Assembly: GCA_034509735.1 (NCBI GenBank)
Contig: JACGWO010000002.1
Location: 46,951,702-47,015,701 of the forward strand
DNA length: 64,000 bases
Reading direction: 5' to 3'
Origin: Sesamum alatum
Taxonomy: Eukaryota > Streptophyta > Magnoliopsida > Lamiales > Pedaliaceae
Below the pieces are notes generated by a model, which was not told the origin of the DNA, made no database searches, and was given only the letters and a program-made list of their open reading frames with translations. Shown piece by piece: positions 12,139 through 24,995 of the stretch (its first letter is position 1; every line of letters starts with the position of its first letter). The translations under genes and the position numbers were made by a program.

Positions 12139-12299
12139 TGTCTTACATTAATTGCAGACGATGAGTTTGAGCGGCTTATAAATCCTAAGGATTCATCTTT
12201 TTAGGAGATGCCTTTGCAGGACAAAATCGTAAGGCACATACACAGCCAACAGATAATATCTTGCGCAACAGGATACTGATCATATTGCAAGTTGCATCA
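12139..12299 (+). mobile_element. Solo LTR fragment related to 28124-28290
   Basis: Begins with TG and ends in TTGCATCA. It shares with the LTRs near 28.1 kb, in the same order, the blocks ATTGCAGACGA, GAGTTTGAG, GGCTTATAA, CAGGACAAAAT and AATATCTTGCGCAA. No internal region or second LTR is attached and no clear target duplication is seen. Confidence 0.65.
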
Positions 12300-12349
12300 A
12301 TAATAAAATATTTGACACATGCATCGAGTGTGTTTCCCTTATCAATATA

Positions 12350-12480
12350 CTAGCCGTCGTGACACGCTGTTTCTGTGTATATGTAATAAATATTTTTTTA
12401 CGTTTTAAAATATATTATAAATAAAAATAAAATATATAAATTAACCCATCATGAAAGAAAGAAAGAAAAATTGATTTATC
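12350..12480 (-). mobile_element. Helitron 3'-end fragment, minus strand
   Basis: On the minus strand it ends CACGACGGCTAG followed by T, as Helitrons end in CTRR before a T. The same terminal block closes the plus-strand element at 13144 as CACGACGGCTAA. The left part of this copy, on the minus strand, fades out near 12480. Confidence 0.6.
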
Positions 12481-12764
12481 AATTAATATAAATTGTGGAG
12501 AAGATGGTTTTCTGATGAGGTGCATGTGATTTCTCACGTCAAGTCTTAATTTTGACATATAACAAAATTTAATAATTAAAATTGGGGAAAGTTGCATCCC
12601 CAGATTAAATAAATTTGTGTCGGTTGGGGGCATGGCAATTGGCAACCAGAATAGTTGACAGGTATTATTAAATTCACAAGGGCATGGAGTGAAGACCCAA
12701 GATATTTAATCTATATTTTAGAATATTTATTTTTTTATATTGAATCGATAATTATATAATTACA

Positions 12765-13144
12765 TCGTTATCTATACTAATATATAAAGGAAAGCCTTTA
12801 TCACTCACAAATGGCGGTTTATGACACTGCTACATCGATTTTCTGATTTTGCCGATAATACCCCTAAAGTTAGTTTTCTTTTCTTTCTTTCTTTTTTAAA
12901 TATAATTTGTTGATTTATATATATATATATATATACTAATATATAAAGGAAAGGCCTTTATCACTCGTAAATGACGGTTTATGACACCGTTACACCGATT
13001 TTCTGATTTTGCCGATAATATCCCTAAAGTTAGTTTTCTTTTCTTTCTTGCTTTCTTTCTTTTTTAAATGTAATTTGTTGATTTATATATATATATATAT
13101 ATATATTTCATATGCATGTAGGGACGGCGTGCCACGACGGCTAA
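12765..13144 (+). mobile_element. Short non-autonomous Helitron
   Basis: The left end starts TC after an A and contains TCTATACTAATATATAAA, a Helitron-like 5' end shared exactly with 19086. The right end is GGCGTGCCACGACGGCTAA before T, a CTRR end with GC-rich sequence upstream. It has no coding capacity. Its inside carries a tandem duplication that repeats most of the 5' half. Confidence 0.65.
12777..13104 (+). repeat. Tandem duplication of ~160-170 bp inside the Helitron
   Basis: Copies at 12777-12935 and 12936-about 13104. Each begins CTAATATATAAAGGAAAG and runs through TTTATCACTC, GGTTTATGACAC, CGATTTTCTGATTTTGCC and a pyrimidine run to a TA repeat. Copy 2 thus carries a second near-complete 5' end. 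Confidence 0.85.
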
Positions 13145-13335
13145 TTTTAATAAGTTGAACAACTAAGTAATACATTAGTTAAATTAATATATCAATATAA
13201 CTAAATACTATGAAATAAACTACAATAAACTCACATAAAGTGAGATAAACACCTACATGTCTGGTGGAATTCGAACTCATGACGACAAATTTATTCATGA
13301 GGCCTCAACCTTAACTATTAAGCTAAAACACCATT
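13145..13335 (-). mobile_element. SINE remnant, minus strand
   Basis: On the minus strand the head holds TAGCTTAATAGTTAAGG (A box) and ATGAGTTCGAATTCC (B box), then ATGTAGGTG as in the copy at 11190. The body runs down to the right end of the Helitron at 13144. Confidence 0.5.
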
Positions 13336-14777
13336 AGTATATGTTAAAATATTTATTTAATTTCAAATAACAAAATTTTAAATTGAGCACATCAAAACCT
13401 CTCTCCCTCCCAACTAAATATTACCATATATTTTTTAATTATATTGACACTCTATGAAATTAGATCTGAACAGACAAATACCCTTTACCCGTTGAAAAAT
13501 TATAGGTACTCTTCTTGAAAGAGTGTTAGTGCAAAATCCCAGGGGTGTGCAAATTTATGCCACTAGATATAGAGGGTACTAGTAATTATAACTATAATCT
13601 CAATAAGTGTACTTGTAAATTTTCAAAGAATACGAAGTGTTTGTGTAGTTAAAAAAAAAAAAAGATTAAATACACTTTGCCCCTTGAATTATTTTTGATG
13701 TAATATTTACCCCCTAAGTTATCAAATGTATTACCTCTCTGGTCGGACAAAATTGTCCTTCATGCCTTAAATAACTATATTATTCTCAATATATTTTAAT
13801 ATCATCACCAAATTATTTTCTAACTAAAATAAAATTAATAAGTAAAAAATTTGAATTTAAATTGGTGTAATAAGTTCATATATATAATAGACACACAATA
13901 AAAATAATATCCCAACAATTTATATATACTTTTGAAAAGAAATTAACAATATATATATATATATATGCTTAACCAAAATTTAAACACTTTTAGGGGAAAA
14001 AATCAATAAATATATTTTGTCACATATTTTAAAATTTTTATTTATAAAAGGATATATAATTACTCATTTTTATCTAAAAAACTAAATAGTTAATAACTTA
14101 ATTTTATTACACAATTAATAAAATCTGTTTTACATGAAAGTTTTTGTGTATTTATTGTATTCATTCATTACTTAACTTTAAGTCTATAAAATAGTTCAGA
14201 ATTGTAAACAAAAAAATGCACAAAAAAACTTTAAATTAATTGAATAAGTACAATAAATATACAAAAACTTTCAAATGACAAGAGATGGTTGTATATGTAG
14301 ATCTAATTTGAGGAGATGTCGATTTAATTAACCCTAAAATTTATTGACATCAACAAGATGGATGAAAATTCATTTTTAATTAATCGATATATTTAAATAC
14401 AGGTATATTTTCTAAAATACAAGCCACAACAACGACATAAAACGCAATTCCCAAAAATTGAAACACGCTTTTGCAACCGCAACGCAAGGAACGTTCCCCA
14501 GGAGTAAGAAAACCACATTTCTAGGTAGTGTAAAAGCACCTAATATAGTAGAAAATTCAAGCACCGAAATGAAATTCATCATCAACTGATACAACTAAAA
14601 ATGATATAGACAACAAAACCCAAAAGTGCAATTTCCTGTGATTGAAACAAATGTTCGAAATCAAGGTCTACAAAATAGGATGACGAGAAGGATTGCAAGT
14701 GTATATGGTTTAGTTCAACACGACAAAAATGAAAAACTCGACGAAATGAAATAACTTACACCTGCAAGATTATTTCA
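13336..14777. other. AT-rich gap and LeuRS 3' UTR
   Basis: No gene or clear element is seen. Short TA repeats occur near 13948. The segment next to 14778 should include the LeuRS 3' untranslated region. Confidence 0.6.
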
Positions 14778-17700
14778 TCAACTCAGAAAGATTGCAGTGG
14801 GGTTTCCTGGTGATGGTGGGGTGGAATTCAAGACAGATGCATGATCACCAGCTCGAGCAGCAGCGTCAGCGTCCATTGCGGACAAAATTTCCAGATGTTC
14901 GAGGCCTAACTGCCGTTTAATCAGTTCTGCATTCTCCGTAAGAACCTCAATTTCACCAAAAGGCAGCTTGAGGTCCAATGCTTGAACACCAACAGCCTTA
15001 ACTTCGTCCTTCTTGAACCTCAAGAATGGCATACAGAGCTTCTGTATTTGTTTGAAGTTGCCCGCCTGACCGATTTCACTTTTTTGCAATTCGGAGAGGA
15101 TTTCTTGGTCAGGTGCAAATGTGCCTGTTGCGCTATCAAACTTCTTCTGGAGTATGTTCAGACATTCCTTTTTCCACCCATCGTATTGCTCATTCACAAA
15201 AATCAAGCCAACTGTTGGCTTATTCTGAACACTTGGTGTGCTTGTTTTGCCTTTCTTTGAACCGGAAGTTTGCTTCTGCAAAAGCTTCCTCATAGAGACA
15301 ATAGAATCTTGCAAGTATTTATTGGCCTTTTTGAGGGTGAGATCTGGTGAATCTGCTTGAGGCCACCCAGCTTTTACGATGTATCCATCCTTCTTCAACA
15401 GATCCTTCCAAACATATTCAGCATAGTGCGGGCAAATTGGAGCAATAAGACGTGTCTGGACATCCATAAATCGCCATAATAATTCTCGGTTCATTCCTGC
15501 AGCGCCACAAGAGAGCCTATACTCATCCCTTGCAGCCTGAAGATCGTAGAAGCCGCTCTTCAGAGCTTCCCGAAACATGTATTCGCTATAGTTTTGTTCT
15601 GTCGTCTTGACTGCTATATTCATTTCATTAGCGAACACACGATCTGCATAAGTGGCTGGTGGAGAACTTCTCAAAGATGACTCGGCCGCAAGAACCTCCT
15701 CCATCCATGCAATCTCCTTAGTAAGACGTAAGATCGCAGCATTTGCCGTCTCAAAGACAAAGTTGGCATCATCCATCCCGTCACCCGCATCTGCGAGCGA
15801 GAATCTTGTTGCATCAGCTGAAAACTCTTCTATAGCTTGGCGAAGAGTCCTGAAATTCCCTGTTGACTTTGACATTTTCTCAGAGTTCAGCATAATGTGC
15901 CCATTGCATCTGAATCCCCTAGGCCAGTGATGCTTGGGCATGATTGCTGTATGATTATATATACAAAAAGTTAGATGATTCTGAATGAGATCCTTCCCAG
16001 ATACTCTCAGATCAAATGGATACCAATACTCAAACTCTTGCTTCATCTTATTAAGAACAGATGAAGGTAATTCTGAGGATTTAGGATAAGGGCCGCCAAC
16101 AAATAAGAAATCCCAAACCTCGTCAGTTAGCTGCTCTGGTTTTACTGAAGACTTATCAGCTCCATACATATCCCCTTTCTGCAGCATATGAGCTACAGTG
16201 TAATATGCCATATAAAGAGTTGAATCGGACAAAGACTCAACCAAAAATTCCTCATCCCAGGGAATACGAGTTCCAAGCCCAAAACTTCGAGAACATGCCC
16301 ATTGATTCAACCAGCTCAAGGTGTGTTCAAAGCCATGTCGCGTCTCATCAGAGTAAAGATTCATGCCAGCCAAGCACTCCTCCGCAGCCTTCTTCCATTC
16401 TTGTTCTCCATAAGTGATATACCACTGATCAGTCAAAGCCACAACACACTCATCACCAGATCTCGACATGACTTTCTTTTCAGGCTCGCTATAGACCACA
16501 GCTTGCCCCAACTCTAAGAGTTTGTTCCTAATCAAACCTTTAGCCTCCTGAACTTTCATTCCAGTAAACTCCCCGGCAAGCATTGTTCCCTCATAGAACC
16601 CTCCCTTGTAGATTATTTTCTTGGCCTCATCAAGTTTTTCCCTCTCGTTTTGGCTTTTGATCTTTTTCTCAATGCATATTCTCTCCGCAGACTTGTCACC
16701 AAAATCAGGGTGGTGGATGATGGGTATGATCTCAAATGGCAAGACCCATTCATCCTTCACCCCATACTTGGCTCTGAATGCCGGTTTTGCTTTCAAATCA
16801 TGGAGTGCCATGTAATCATCTGGAGAATCACTTGGAACACTAGTAACAATTCCAGTACCCTTGTCGGTAAGAACTGATAACATGGGCAGGGTATATATAA
16901 TGTCGTTAAATGCTAAAGGGGATTTTAAAGGCAAACCAATAAGATCTTGACCAGTCAACTCAACCAAACAAGTAGGTTTCTCCGGAACTCTGGACAGATT
17001 TTGATAAGCCAAATTCAGGGCTGCTCTACTTGTTAAGATAAACACATCAGTGTCATTAATTTCAAAAGCCCCATATTTTCCATCTGGCAATACCCAACAA
17101 TTTGTTTGCCCGTACATCGTCTCTGGTCGCAATGTCGCAGCAGCAAGGTACACCTTCTTCCCCTCCAAAACGCTCATCTTAGGTGGGAAGGGTGAGACGA
17201 CCTCCATTTTTATGAGAGTATACTCCTGTGGGATAACTCCTTCTCCTGAAGCACGATCATGATCTGCACATGGCTGACCATCCAAAGGTGAATATATAGT
17301 ATATCTTAAGTCCTTAACGATCTTACCCATTTCTTTCAATTTCCTCATCTGCCACCTAACAAACGAATCAAAATACGGATTCATATCAGTAGTGATAAAT
17401 GTGCGCCTCCAATCACATCCCAACCCAAAAGCCTTCAAGTCCTCCACAGCCAGAGGTGGAAAAAATGTCAGCCAATGATATGGGTTTGTGAACTTGGCTA
17501 TCTCCTCGTCGGACAAACCATAACTCTGCATAATCTCCCATTGGTACTTAACAGCACCTGACTTAGCAACAGCCTTCGATTTCTTACCCTTAAATTTACC
17601 GCCTGGTTGAGTCTGATTACCTTCACTTTGACCCCCTGTTTTGTCCTCTGGCTCACCAGTTTCTTCCTCTTTGACAACCGGGAACACAGGTGGATTTCCA

Positions 17701-18035
17701 AACATCTGAATCTCCCTGGTGAGCTTATCTGCTGAAGCCTTAATGGGCATTCCAGTACAATGGAAAGCAAATGGCAAAAGCACATTCGCTCCCCTCAATC
17801 TATGATAGGCGGCGGCAAATTCAAGTTTTGAAAGGGAAAACGCATGTCCCAAGTGGAGATATCCATTCATATAAGGGAACGGAAAGTTACCAAAGAACTT
17901 CTCACCATCTTTGGGTGGCGAGTCCTTTGCTTCAGCCCGGAACACATCACCCTCTAACCACCATTTTTGCACCTGTGACTCAATTTCCAAAAGACGGTCT
18001 CTTCGAGCAAAGCTTTTTCCAGATTCTTCTGTCAT
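14778..18035 (-). CDS. LeuRS: Leucyl-tRNA synthetase, cytosolic, intact
   Basis: A single uninterrupted frame of 1085 residues. The product attaches leucine to tRNA-Leu in the cytosol, using ATP. It is a class I synthetase: HLGH at residues 61-64 is the HIGH motif and KMSKS at 720-724 is the second signature. The CP1 editing domain lies between them, with the threonine-rich LRPETMYGQTN near 302-312 and GTGIVTSVPSDSPDDYMAL near 393-411, which holds the conserved editing aspartate. The C-terminal extension of ~250 residues is the eukaryotic/archaeal type. A low-complexity, Lys/Gly-rich insert lies at ~121-160. Length fits plant cytosolic LeuRS. No transit peptide is evident. The leader contains an intron (18048-18632), so the coding region is one exon preceded by an untranslated exon. 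The leader and promoter are duplicated upstream of DIM1. Confidence 0.97.
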   Translation of the reverse strand: MTEESGKSFARRDRLLEIESQVQKWWLEGDVFRAEAKDSPPKDGEKFFGNFPFPYMNGYLHLGHAFSLSKLEFAAAYHRLRGANVLLPFAFHCTGMPIKASADKLTREIQMFGNPPVFPVVKEEETGEPEDKTGGQSEGNQTQPGGKFKGKKSKAVAKSGAVKYQWEIMQSYGLSDEEIAKFTNPYHWLTFFPPLAVEDLKAFGLGCDWRRTFITTDMNPYFDSFVRWQMRKLKEMGKIVKDLRYTIYSPLDGQPCADHDRASGEGVIPQEYTLIKMEVVSPFPPKMSVLEGKKVYLAAATLRPETMYGQTNCWVLPDGKYGAFEINDTDVFILTSRAALNLAYQNLSRVPEKPTCLVELTGQDLIGLPLKSPLAFNDIIYTLPMLSVLTDKGTGIVTSVPSDSPDDYMALHDLKAKPAFRAKYGVKDEWVLPFEIIPIIHHPDFGDKSAERICIEKKIKSQNEREKLDEAKKIIYKGGFYEGTMLAGEFTGMKVQEAKGLIRNKLLELGQAVVYSEPEKKVMSRSGDECVVALTDQWYITYGEQEWKKAAEECLAGMNLYSDETRHGFEHTLSWLNQWACSRSFGLGTRIPWDEEFLVESLSDSTLYMAYYTVAHMLQKGDMYGADKSSVKPEQLTDEVWDFLFVGGPYPKSSELPSSVLNKMKQEFEYWYPFDLRVSGKDLIQNHLTFCIYNHTAIMPKHHWPRGFRCNGHIMLNSEKMSKSTGNFRTLRQAIEEFSADATRFSLADAGDGMDDANFVFETANAAILRLTKEIAWMEEVLAAESSLRSSPPATYADRVFANEMNIAVKTTEQNYSEYMFREALKSGFYDLQAARDEYRLSCGAAGMNRELLWRFMDVQTRLIAPICPHYAEYVWKDLLKKDGYIVKAGWPQADSPDLTLKKANKYLQDSIVSMRKLLQKQTSGSKKGKTSTPSVQNKPTVGLIFVNEQYDGWKKECLNILQKKFDSATGTFAPDQEILSELQKSEIGQAGNFKQIQKLCMPFLRFKKDEVKAVGVQALDLKLPFGEIEVLTENAELIKRQLGLEHLEILSAMDADAAARAGDHASVLNSTPPSPGNPTAIFLS

Positions 18036-18895
18036 TTCTTCTCCAGCTAGCCCACAAAAACTACAATTGCAGAGTGGGAAAAGAGAATATCAAAATACAA
18101 ATGCAGAACTCAGACACAAATACAGAAAACTTCAAAGCTTAAATGCAATTTAACGATAATTTCCATAACAAAAGAAAAGATTTATTACACAATTGTAAAT
18201 GCAAAAACTTAAGCGCACATTCATTTTCCCTCTATGGAGCCACAAGAACATTTTATATTCACTCTATGCACCCCAAAATCACATACGGAGAATAAAAGAT
18301 AGAAAAATAAAATTAGTTATGAACCACTTTACCACCCAAAATATAATCTCAGAAATAAAATCAAGTGAACAAACTAACACGTCAAACCAACCCAGTACCA
18401 AAATTCTATCTTAATTTCATCATTCGAAATTACACCATATCAATAAAGAAAAACCAACAACAAGAAAAGAAATCATTTCTCAGAAACGCCAACCAGATCC
18501 ATCCATAAGAAACACTAAGTTAACAATTGACACCAGATTTCATGCATTTCACAACAACAATAAGTAAATTCCAACAGAAATGAAAATTACAATGCAAAAA
18601 ACTGGGAAAAAAAAAGGTAATCGAGTACAAACCTTGCTTTATGAGAAGTGAAGTTTAGAAATCGGAGATGAAGATAACAAGGGGCCCTGAGGCGATTAAT
18701 AGCAATGCGTCTGAGCAGAGATTGAGAAGCCACAGCTGGAGAGCAGCAACAAAGATAAGGAGAGAGCAGCTTAATACATAGAAGAAGAAGAAGAAGTAGG
18801 GTTTTTCATAGATTTTTACTGCGAATCGTTACTCTTCCTCTCCTCTTCCCTCTTTTTAACCGTTACGGGCCGGGTCGGGCTTTTGGTTAGATTTT
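18036..18895 (-). promoter_or_regulatory. LeuRS 5' UTR, leader intron and proximal promoter
   Basis: On the minus strand a donor CAAG|GTTTGT lies at 18633/18632 and a plausible acceptor GGGCTAG lies at 18048, 12 bases before the ATG. This gives a ~585-bp leader intron. Upstream exon sequence runs to about 18800 and includes GAA repeats and TAGGGTTTTT, a telo-box-like motif common in plant translation genes. 18141-18895 has a diverged copy at 23953-24686. Confidence 0.65.
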
Positions 18896-19085
18896 GGAGT
18901 CACATTTGACTTTGTATCTAATTTGGGCTCGATTTAATTGATAAATTATTAGGGATTGGGGTAATTTTATTTTTTATTATATTTATTCAATTAATCAACA
19001 ATAAATGTAATTTATTATTAAAATTAATTAATTTTAAATGTATATGAATAAAAAATTATTAATAAAATCAATTAGTTAAAGAAAA

Positions 19086-19256
19086 TCGTTATCTATACTA
19101 ATATATAAAAAAGAAAGAATCTTTACATTCACAAATGGTAATAAATACATAGTCACACCATTTTTTTGTGTCGTTTTTTTTCTTATTTATAATATATTTT
19201 ATAACATAAAAGGTTATTTATTATATGATGGCAGGGAAGGCATGCCACAGCGGTTA
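19086..19256 (+). mobile_element. Small Helitron copy
   Basis: The left end matches the element at 12765 for its first 24 bases (TC start, then TCTATACTAATATATAAA). The right end GGCATGCCACAGCGGTTAG before T is a mutated form of the CTAG/CTAA end. Only about 170 bp long, so probably an internal deletion form. Confidence 0.55.
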
Positions 19257-20081
19257 GTTTGTCAACGAAATAAGTGTAATTAAGGGAATTTAAGTATTTA
19301 CATTTTTTTCAAATATAGGAGTTATTTTAGAAGTCTTTCCCTTAATAAATAGTATCAATAGTCGGAACACACTTGTTGCGTGCGTATTAGATAAATTTTT
19401 ATTATCTTTTTTTAATTAAATAAAAAAGTTAAAGATAAAACAAAATAATTAGTTAAAATTGAAAAAATAAAATAATATTGAGCATGCATGAATAGAGAAA
19501 TACTAAGAAAGTTAATAGATTAAAGAAATGAATATCTTATGAATAAATAACATATGGTATTTTGTCAGTGAATATTTTGCAGCTAAGATTGTTATTATAG
19601 GAGTCCCATTTTTAATAAATAATTATATATATAAATATATTAAGTTTCGTGAACTCTGTTTATATTAAATTTTAGTGAAATCTAAGTTTCGGATATAATT
19701 TTAAAGTTTGAGAAAAATTTAAATATCATTAATTTTACTTTTAGAAAATAGCTTATATATATCTATTTTATGAAAAATAATATATTATACAACTCAATTA
19801 TTAGAAAAAAATTATTCTGGACAAACATACTTTAAAATCGCATACTATAATTATTATGGAATTTTTTTAATATTTTATTAATAATTTTTTATTTGGTATA
19901 TATAATTATAAAAAATTATGTGTAAGTATTTGAATAATTTAATCTATACTTTTTTATACCTTTACTAATTATGTTACTACTAAACTAATATTAAATATAT
20001 AATAAAGATATTACGAAGTCTTATATTCGTAACATTAAATTAAAACATTGTAGCATATATTTTTTACACTTTTTATAATTA

Positions 20082-20170
20082 CTAGCGGCTGAGGCACACG
20101 CTATGCGTGTGCGTAATGTTCAAAATATATAACAAAAATTATTTTGTAATATTTTTGAAAAAAAAAAATC
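20082..20170 (-). mobile_element. Helitron 3' terminus with perfect hairpin
   Basis: On the minus strand GCACACGC, a 3-base loop and GCGTGTGC form a perfect 8-bp stem. About a dozen bases later the strand ends CCGCTAG before T. A short hairpin just upstream of CTAG is the classic Helitron 3' signal. The sequence inside the hairpin resembles the copies at 12350 and 29041. The 5' end was not found. Confidence 0.65.
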
Positions 20171-21644
20171 AAATATATACATCTAATTCAATATACAAAA
20201 ATCTAAATATTTACAAACTTTTAAATATAAAAGTTGATAACCAAATCATGCAACCTTTTTCTTTTGAAAGAAAAATTAAATATGTTAAACATTATAATAT
20301 TATAAATATTTATACTATAATCTAATTTACACGCAATAGATTTACCTATTAGTTGTTCAGATCGCATACTTATAATCATAGATATTCACACGCCACTTTC
20401 AATAACGGTGATTGAAATACTGCAATTGTATTGAAAAAAAGGAAAATTATACAAACATAAATACATTTCCAAATACTAAAAAAAAATAAAAATTAAAAAT
20501 AAAATATGAGCAATGAGCTCGAACTTGAGTTCGACTCCTGAGCAACCAGCTCTAGCTCGGGCCTCGAATTTTGGCCAAGTTATACTCTTTTGCACCCCTA
20601 TCTAAAATTACGTGGATCCTTATGCTTATGCTATTTTATAATTCTTTAATCTTCGAAGGACAAAATCACCAATTGAAAGTTTTATACTTTTTAACTCCCA
20701 TCATTAATATGCTGATACTAAATAAAATAAAAATGGATCCGAACCTATTCTTTTTAATAAATAAAATAAAACGGAATAGAACCTATTACTTTTTACTTAT
20801 TTGTTGGTATAAGATATATTCCACGAAGAACATATATTCCAAAAATAAATTCTTGGAAGAATAAAGCCGCAGACCTTGCTTATTCATCTCCTTATTTTTA
20901 TTTATCTTCTTTTATAAATTATTTATGATTAGATAAGCGAAACCGGAAATAAATTAAATTATATAATTTAAAATTCAATGGTTAACATAATAAATTAAAT
21001 TCGAACATAATTGTAGCTCGTCTAAACTCAAATCGATTAGTGAAATAATGATAAAATATGCGTGAGAAATAGAGTTTTTTAATATTTTTATTTTAATTTC
21101 TCTCGACACACAATCACTAGGAATTGAATCTGAAACCTCCAATAAGAAATTTTTAGGCCCGAATTGTTAGACTATCCCCCTATGAGATATGCTTGAAAAA
21201 TAAAGCTAGCATAGCTCAACCCACGATTGACTCGATTCGAGATTGATTTAGTAATTAATTCAAGCAAGTTCAAACATAATTTTCACTTTGAACAAAATTT
21301 CTTACACCAATGAGTCTCTACCCTTATTCTTGATTTCTTAACATTCAAATTATACCCGTTGTTATACTTTGTCATCTAATTTTATTTATTTATTTATTTA
21401 TTTTTTGTTTTTGTTATCAACTCATCATTTCAATTTTATAAAATTTGCAAATTATCATATGACCGTTTTTCGATCGATTTTTCTACTAGAAAAACATTAC
21501 ATGCAATGTGCACTTAGGTGCAAATATAAACTATATAGATTGTATGTCTACCGTATGTGATATTTTTTCAATAAAAGAAAAATTAATCGAAAAGCCGTCA
21601 TATATGATAATTAACAAATTTCACAAAATTGGTATGATAAATTG

Positions 21645-21682
<38 letters not shown>

Positions 21683-22021
21683 CAGTATAAAAACAGACGG
21701 AGTGTGAAACTATGAATGGTAAATTGTAATTTACCCTATGTTTTTTTAACATTAGTTGATGTAGCTAATCTAAACATATTTTCATTTCACTCAAAAACCT
21801 ATACAACATTAAAAACGCATATTTTACGCTAAGGACTAAAAACAAAAACACAAATCAACAGGCCCCAAGTTTCCTCGAATTTCAGAGCAAGATGAAAATT
21901 TAAAAATTGGGCTCAATAGCTTCACTTCATATGTTAAGAGAAAAATAAGAACAAAAATAACAGCAAACCATATTCATACATGCAAGATGGAAAATAGAAG
22001 ACAAAATTGTTCCTGTTTTTA

Positions 22022-23902
<1,881 letters not shown>

Positions 23903-23952
23903 CTAGAGTTTTTAGACATATACACGTATTTCAATGTACTTTTTTTTTTCAA

Positions 23953-24686
23953 AAATGCAATTTAACAATAAATTCTACAACACAAGAAAAGATTTATACA
24001 CAACTGGAAATGCAAAAACTTCAGAGCACACTCATTTACCCTCTATGGAGCCACAAGAACATATTTATATTCACTCTTCTGCACCCAAAATCACACGCGG
24101 AGAATAAACGATAGAAACATGATGACTGCAAAGAAAATTAGTTATGAACCACTTCACCACCCAAAATATAATTTCAGAAACTAAAATCAAGTCAACCAAC
24201 CCAGAACCAAAATTATCTTAATTTTATCATTCATATCAAGAAAGAAAACCCAACAACAGAAAACGGAATCATTTCTCAGAAACGCCAACCAGATCCATAG
24301 AGTTAACAATTGACTCCAGATATCATGCATACACGAACAATAAATAAATTCCAACAGAAATCATGAAAATAGCAATAGAAAAAACTGAAAAAAAAAAAAA
24401 AAGGGGGGGGGGGGGGGGGGGTAATTGAGTACAAACCTTGCTTTATCAGAACTGAAGTTTATAAATCGGAGACGAAGATAACAAGGGGCCTTCAGGCGAT
24501 TAATAGCAATACGTCTCAGCAGAGAATGAGGCGCCCACAGCAGGAGAGCAGCAACAAAGATGAGGGGAGAAGAAGACGAACTAGGGTTTTCCTGTAGGGT
24601 ATAGTAATAGATTCCTACTGCGTCTCTAATTCTATATTCTCCTTTCCTCCTCCCTCTTTTTAATAGGGCTTTTTAGTTAGATTTAG
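23953..24686 (-). repeat. Duplicated copy of LeuRS promoter, 5' UTR and leader intron
   Basis: Base-by-base reading shows a diverged direct copy of 18141-18895. Shared blocks include ATGCAATTTAAC, CTCTATGGAGCCACAAGAAC, CAGAAACGCCAACCAGATCC, GAGTACAAACCTTGCTTTAT and AACAAGGGGCC. The LeuRS leader-exon donor CAAG|GTTTGT is kept at 24437/24436. No LeuRS coding sequence accompanies it. It is oriented like DIM1 and ends about 80 bp above the DIM1 ATG. Confidence 0.9.
24388..24421. repeat. A15-G19 homopolymer pair
   Basis: Fifteen A followed by nineteen G, inside the duplicated leader intron, about 15 bases from its donor. The original at 18607-18617 has only nine A and two G. Confidence 0.9.
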
Positions 24687-24729
24687 GCTTGTAAATATTT
24701 CTCGCCAGAATTTGTTTGTCTTTGAAAAT

Positions 24730-24790
24730 TACCTAACTCACTTGGTAAAATTGAGGTTTTATGATTCAGATATCATGAATTCGAATCCCC
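24730..24790 (+). mobile_element. SINE head remnant, plus strand
   Basis: A-box-like CTAACTCACTTGG followed ~25 bases later by B-box-like GAATTCGAATCCCC. No acceptor stem forms, so a tRNA-derived SINE head is more likely than a tRNA gene. Confidence 0.5.
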
Positions 24791-24897
24791 TTGTGTGGAA
24801 CGATGTTGTTACTAATATATAGTAGGAATTATTTATAATTATAATAGTTATGTGTTATTTATGTGATAAATTTTCTTTTCTTTTTTTTCGATTATAA

Positions 24898-24995
24898 GCG
24901 ATAAATTTTTATTAATTGAAATAAAGATATTACAAGCAAGTTCTGTCGAATATCAATATCGAACAGAGATAATTACAACAATCAAATCAACAATA
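24898..24995 (-). mobile_element. SINE tail fragment, minus strand
   Basis: Shares with 9950-10050, in the same orientation, blocks such as TCGAATATCAATATC and ATAATTACAACAA. It therefore looks like the 3' part of the SINE seen complete at 9945-10235. Confidence 0.5.

Larger units (their letters stand above)
18896..22021. other. Gap between LeuRS promoter and DIM1 3' end
   Basis: AT-rich DNA with two Helitron-family pieces (19086-19256 and from 20082), a degenerate tRNA-like block on the minus strand near 21115-21180, and a TA repeat near 21645-21676. No gene is supported. The end near 22021 should be DIM1 3' UTR. Confidence 0.6.
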
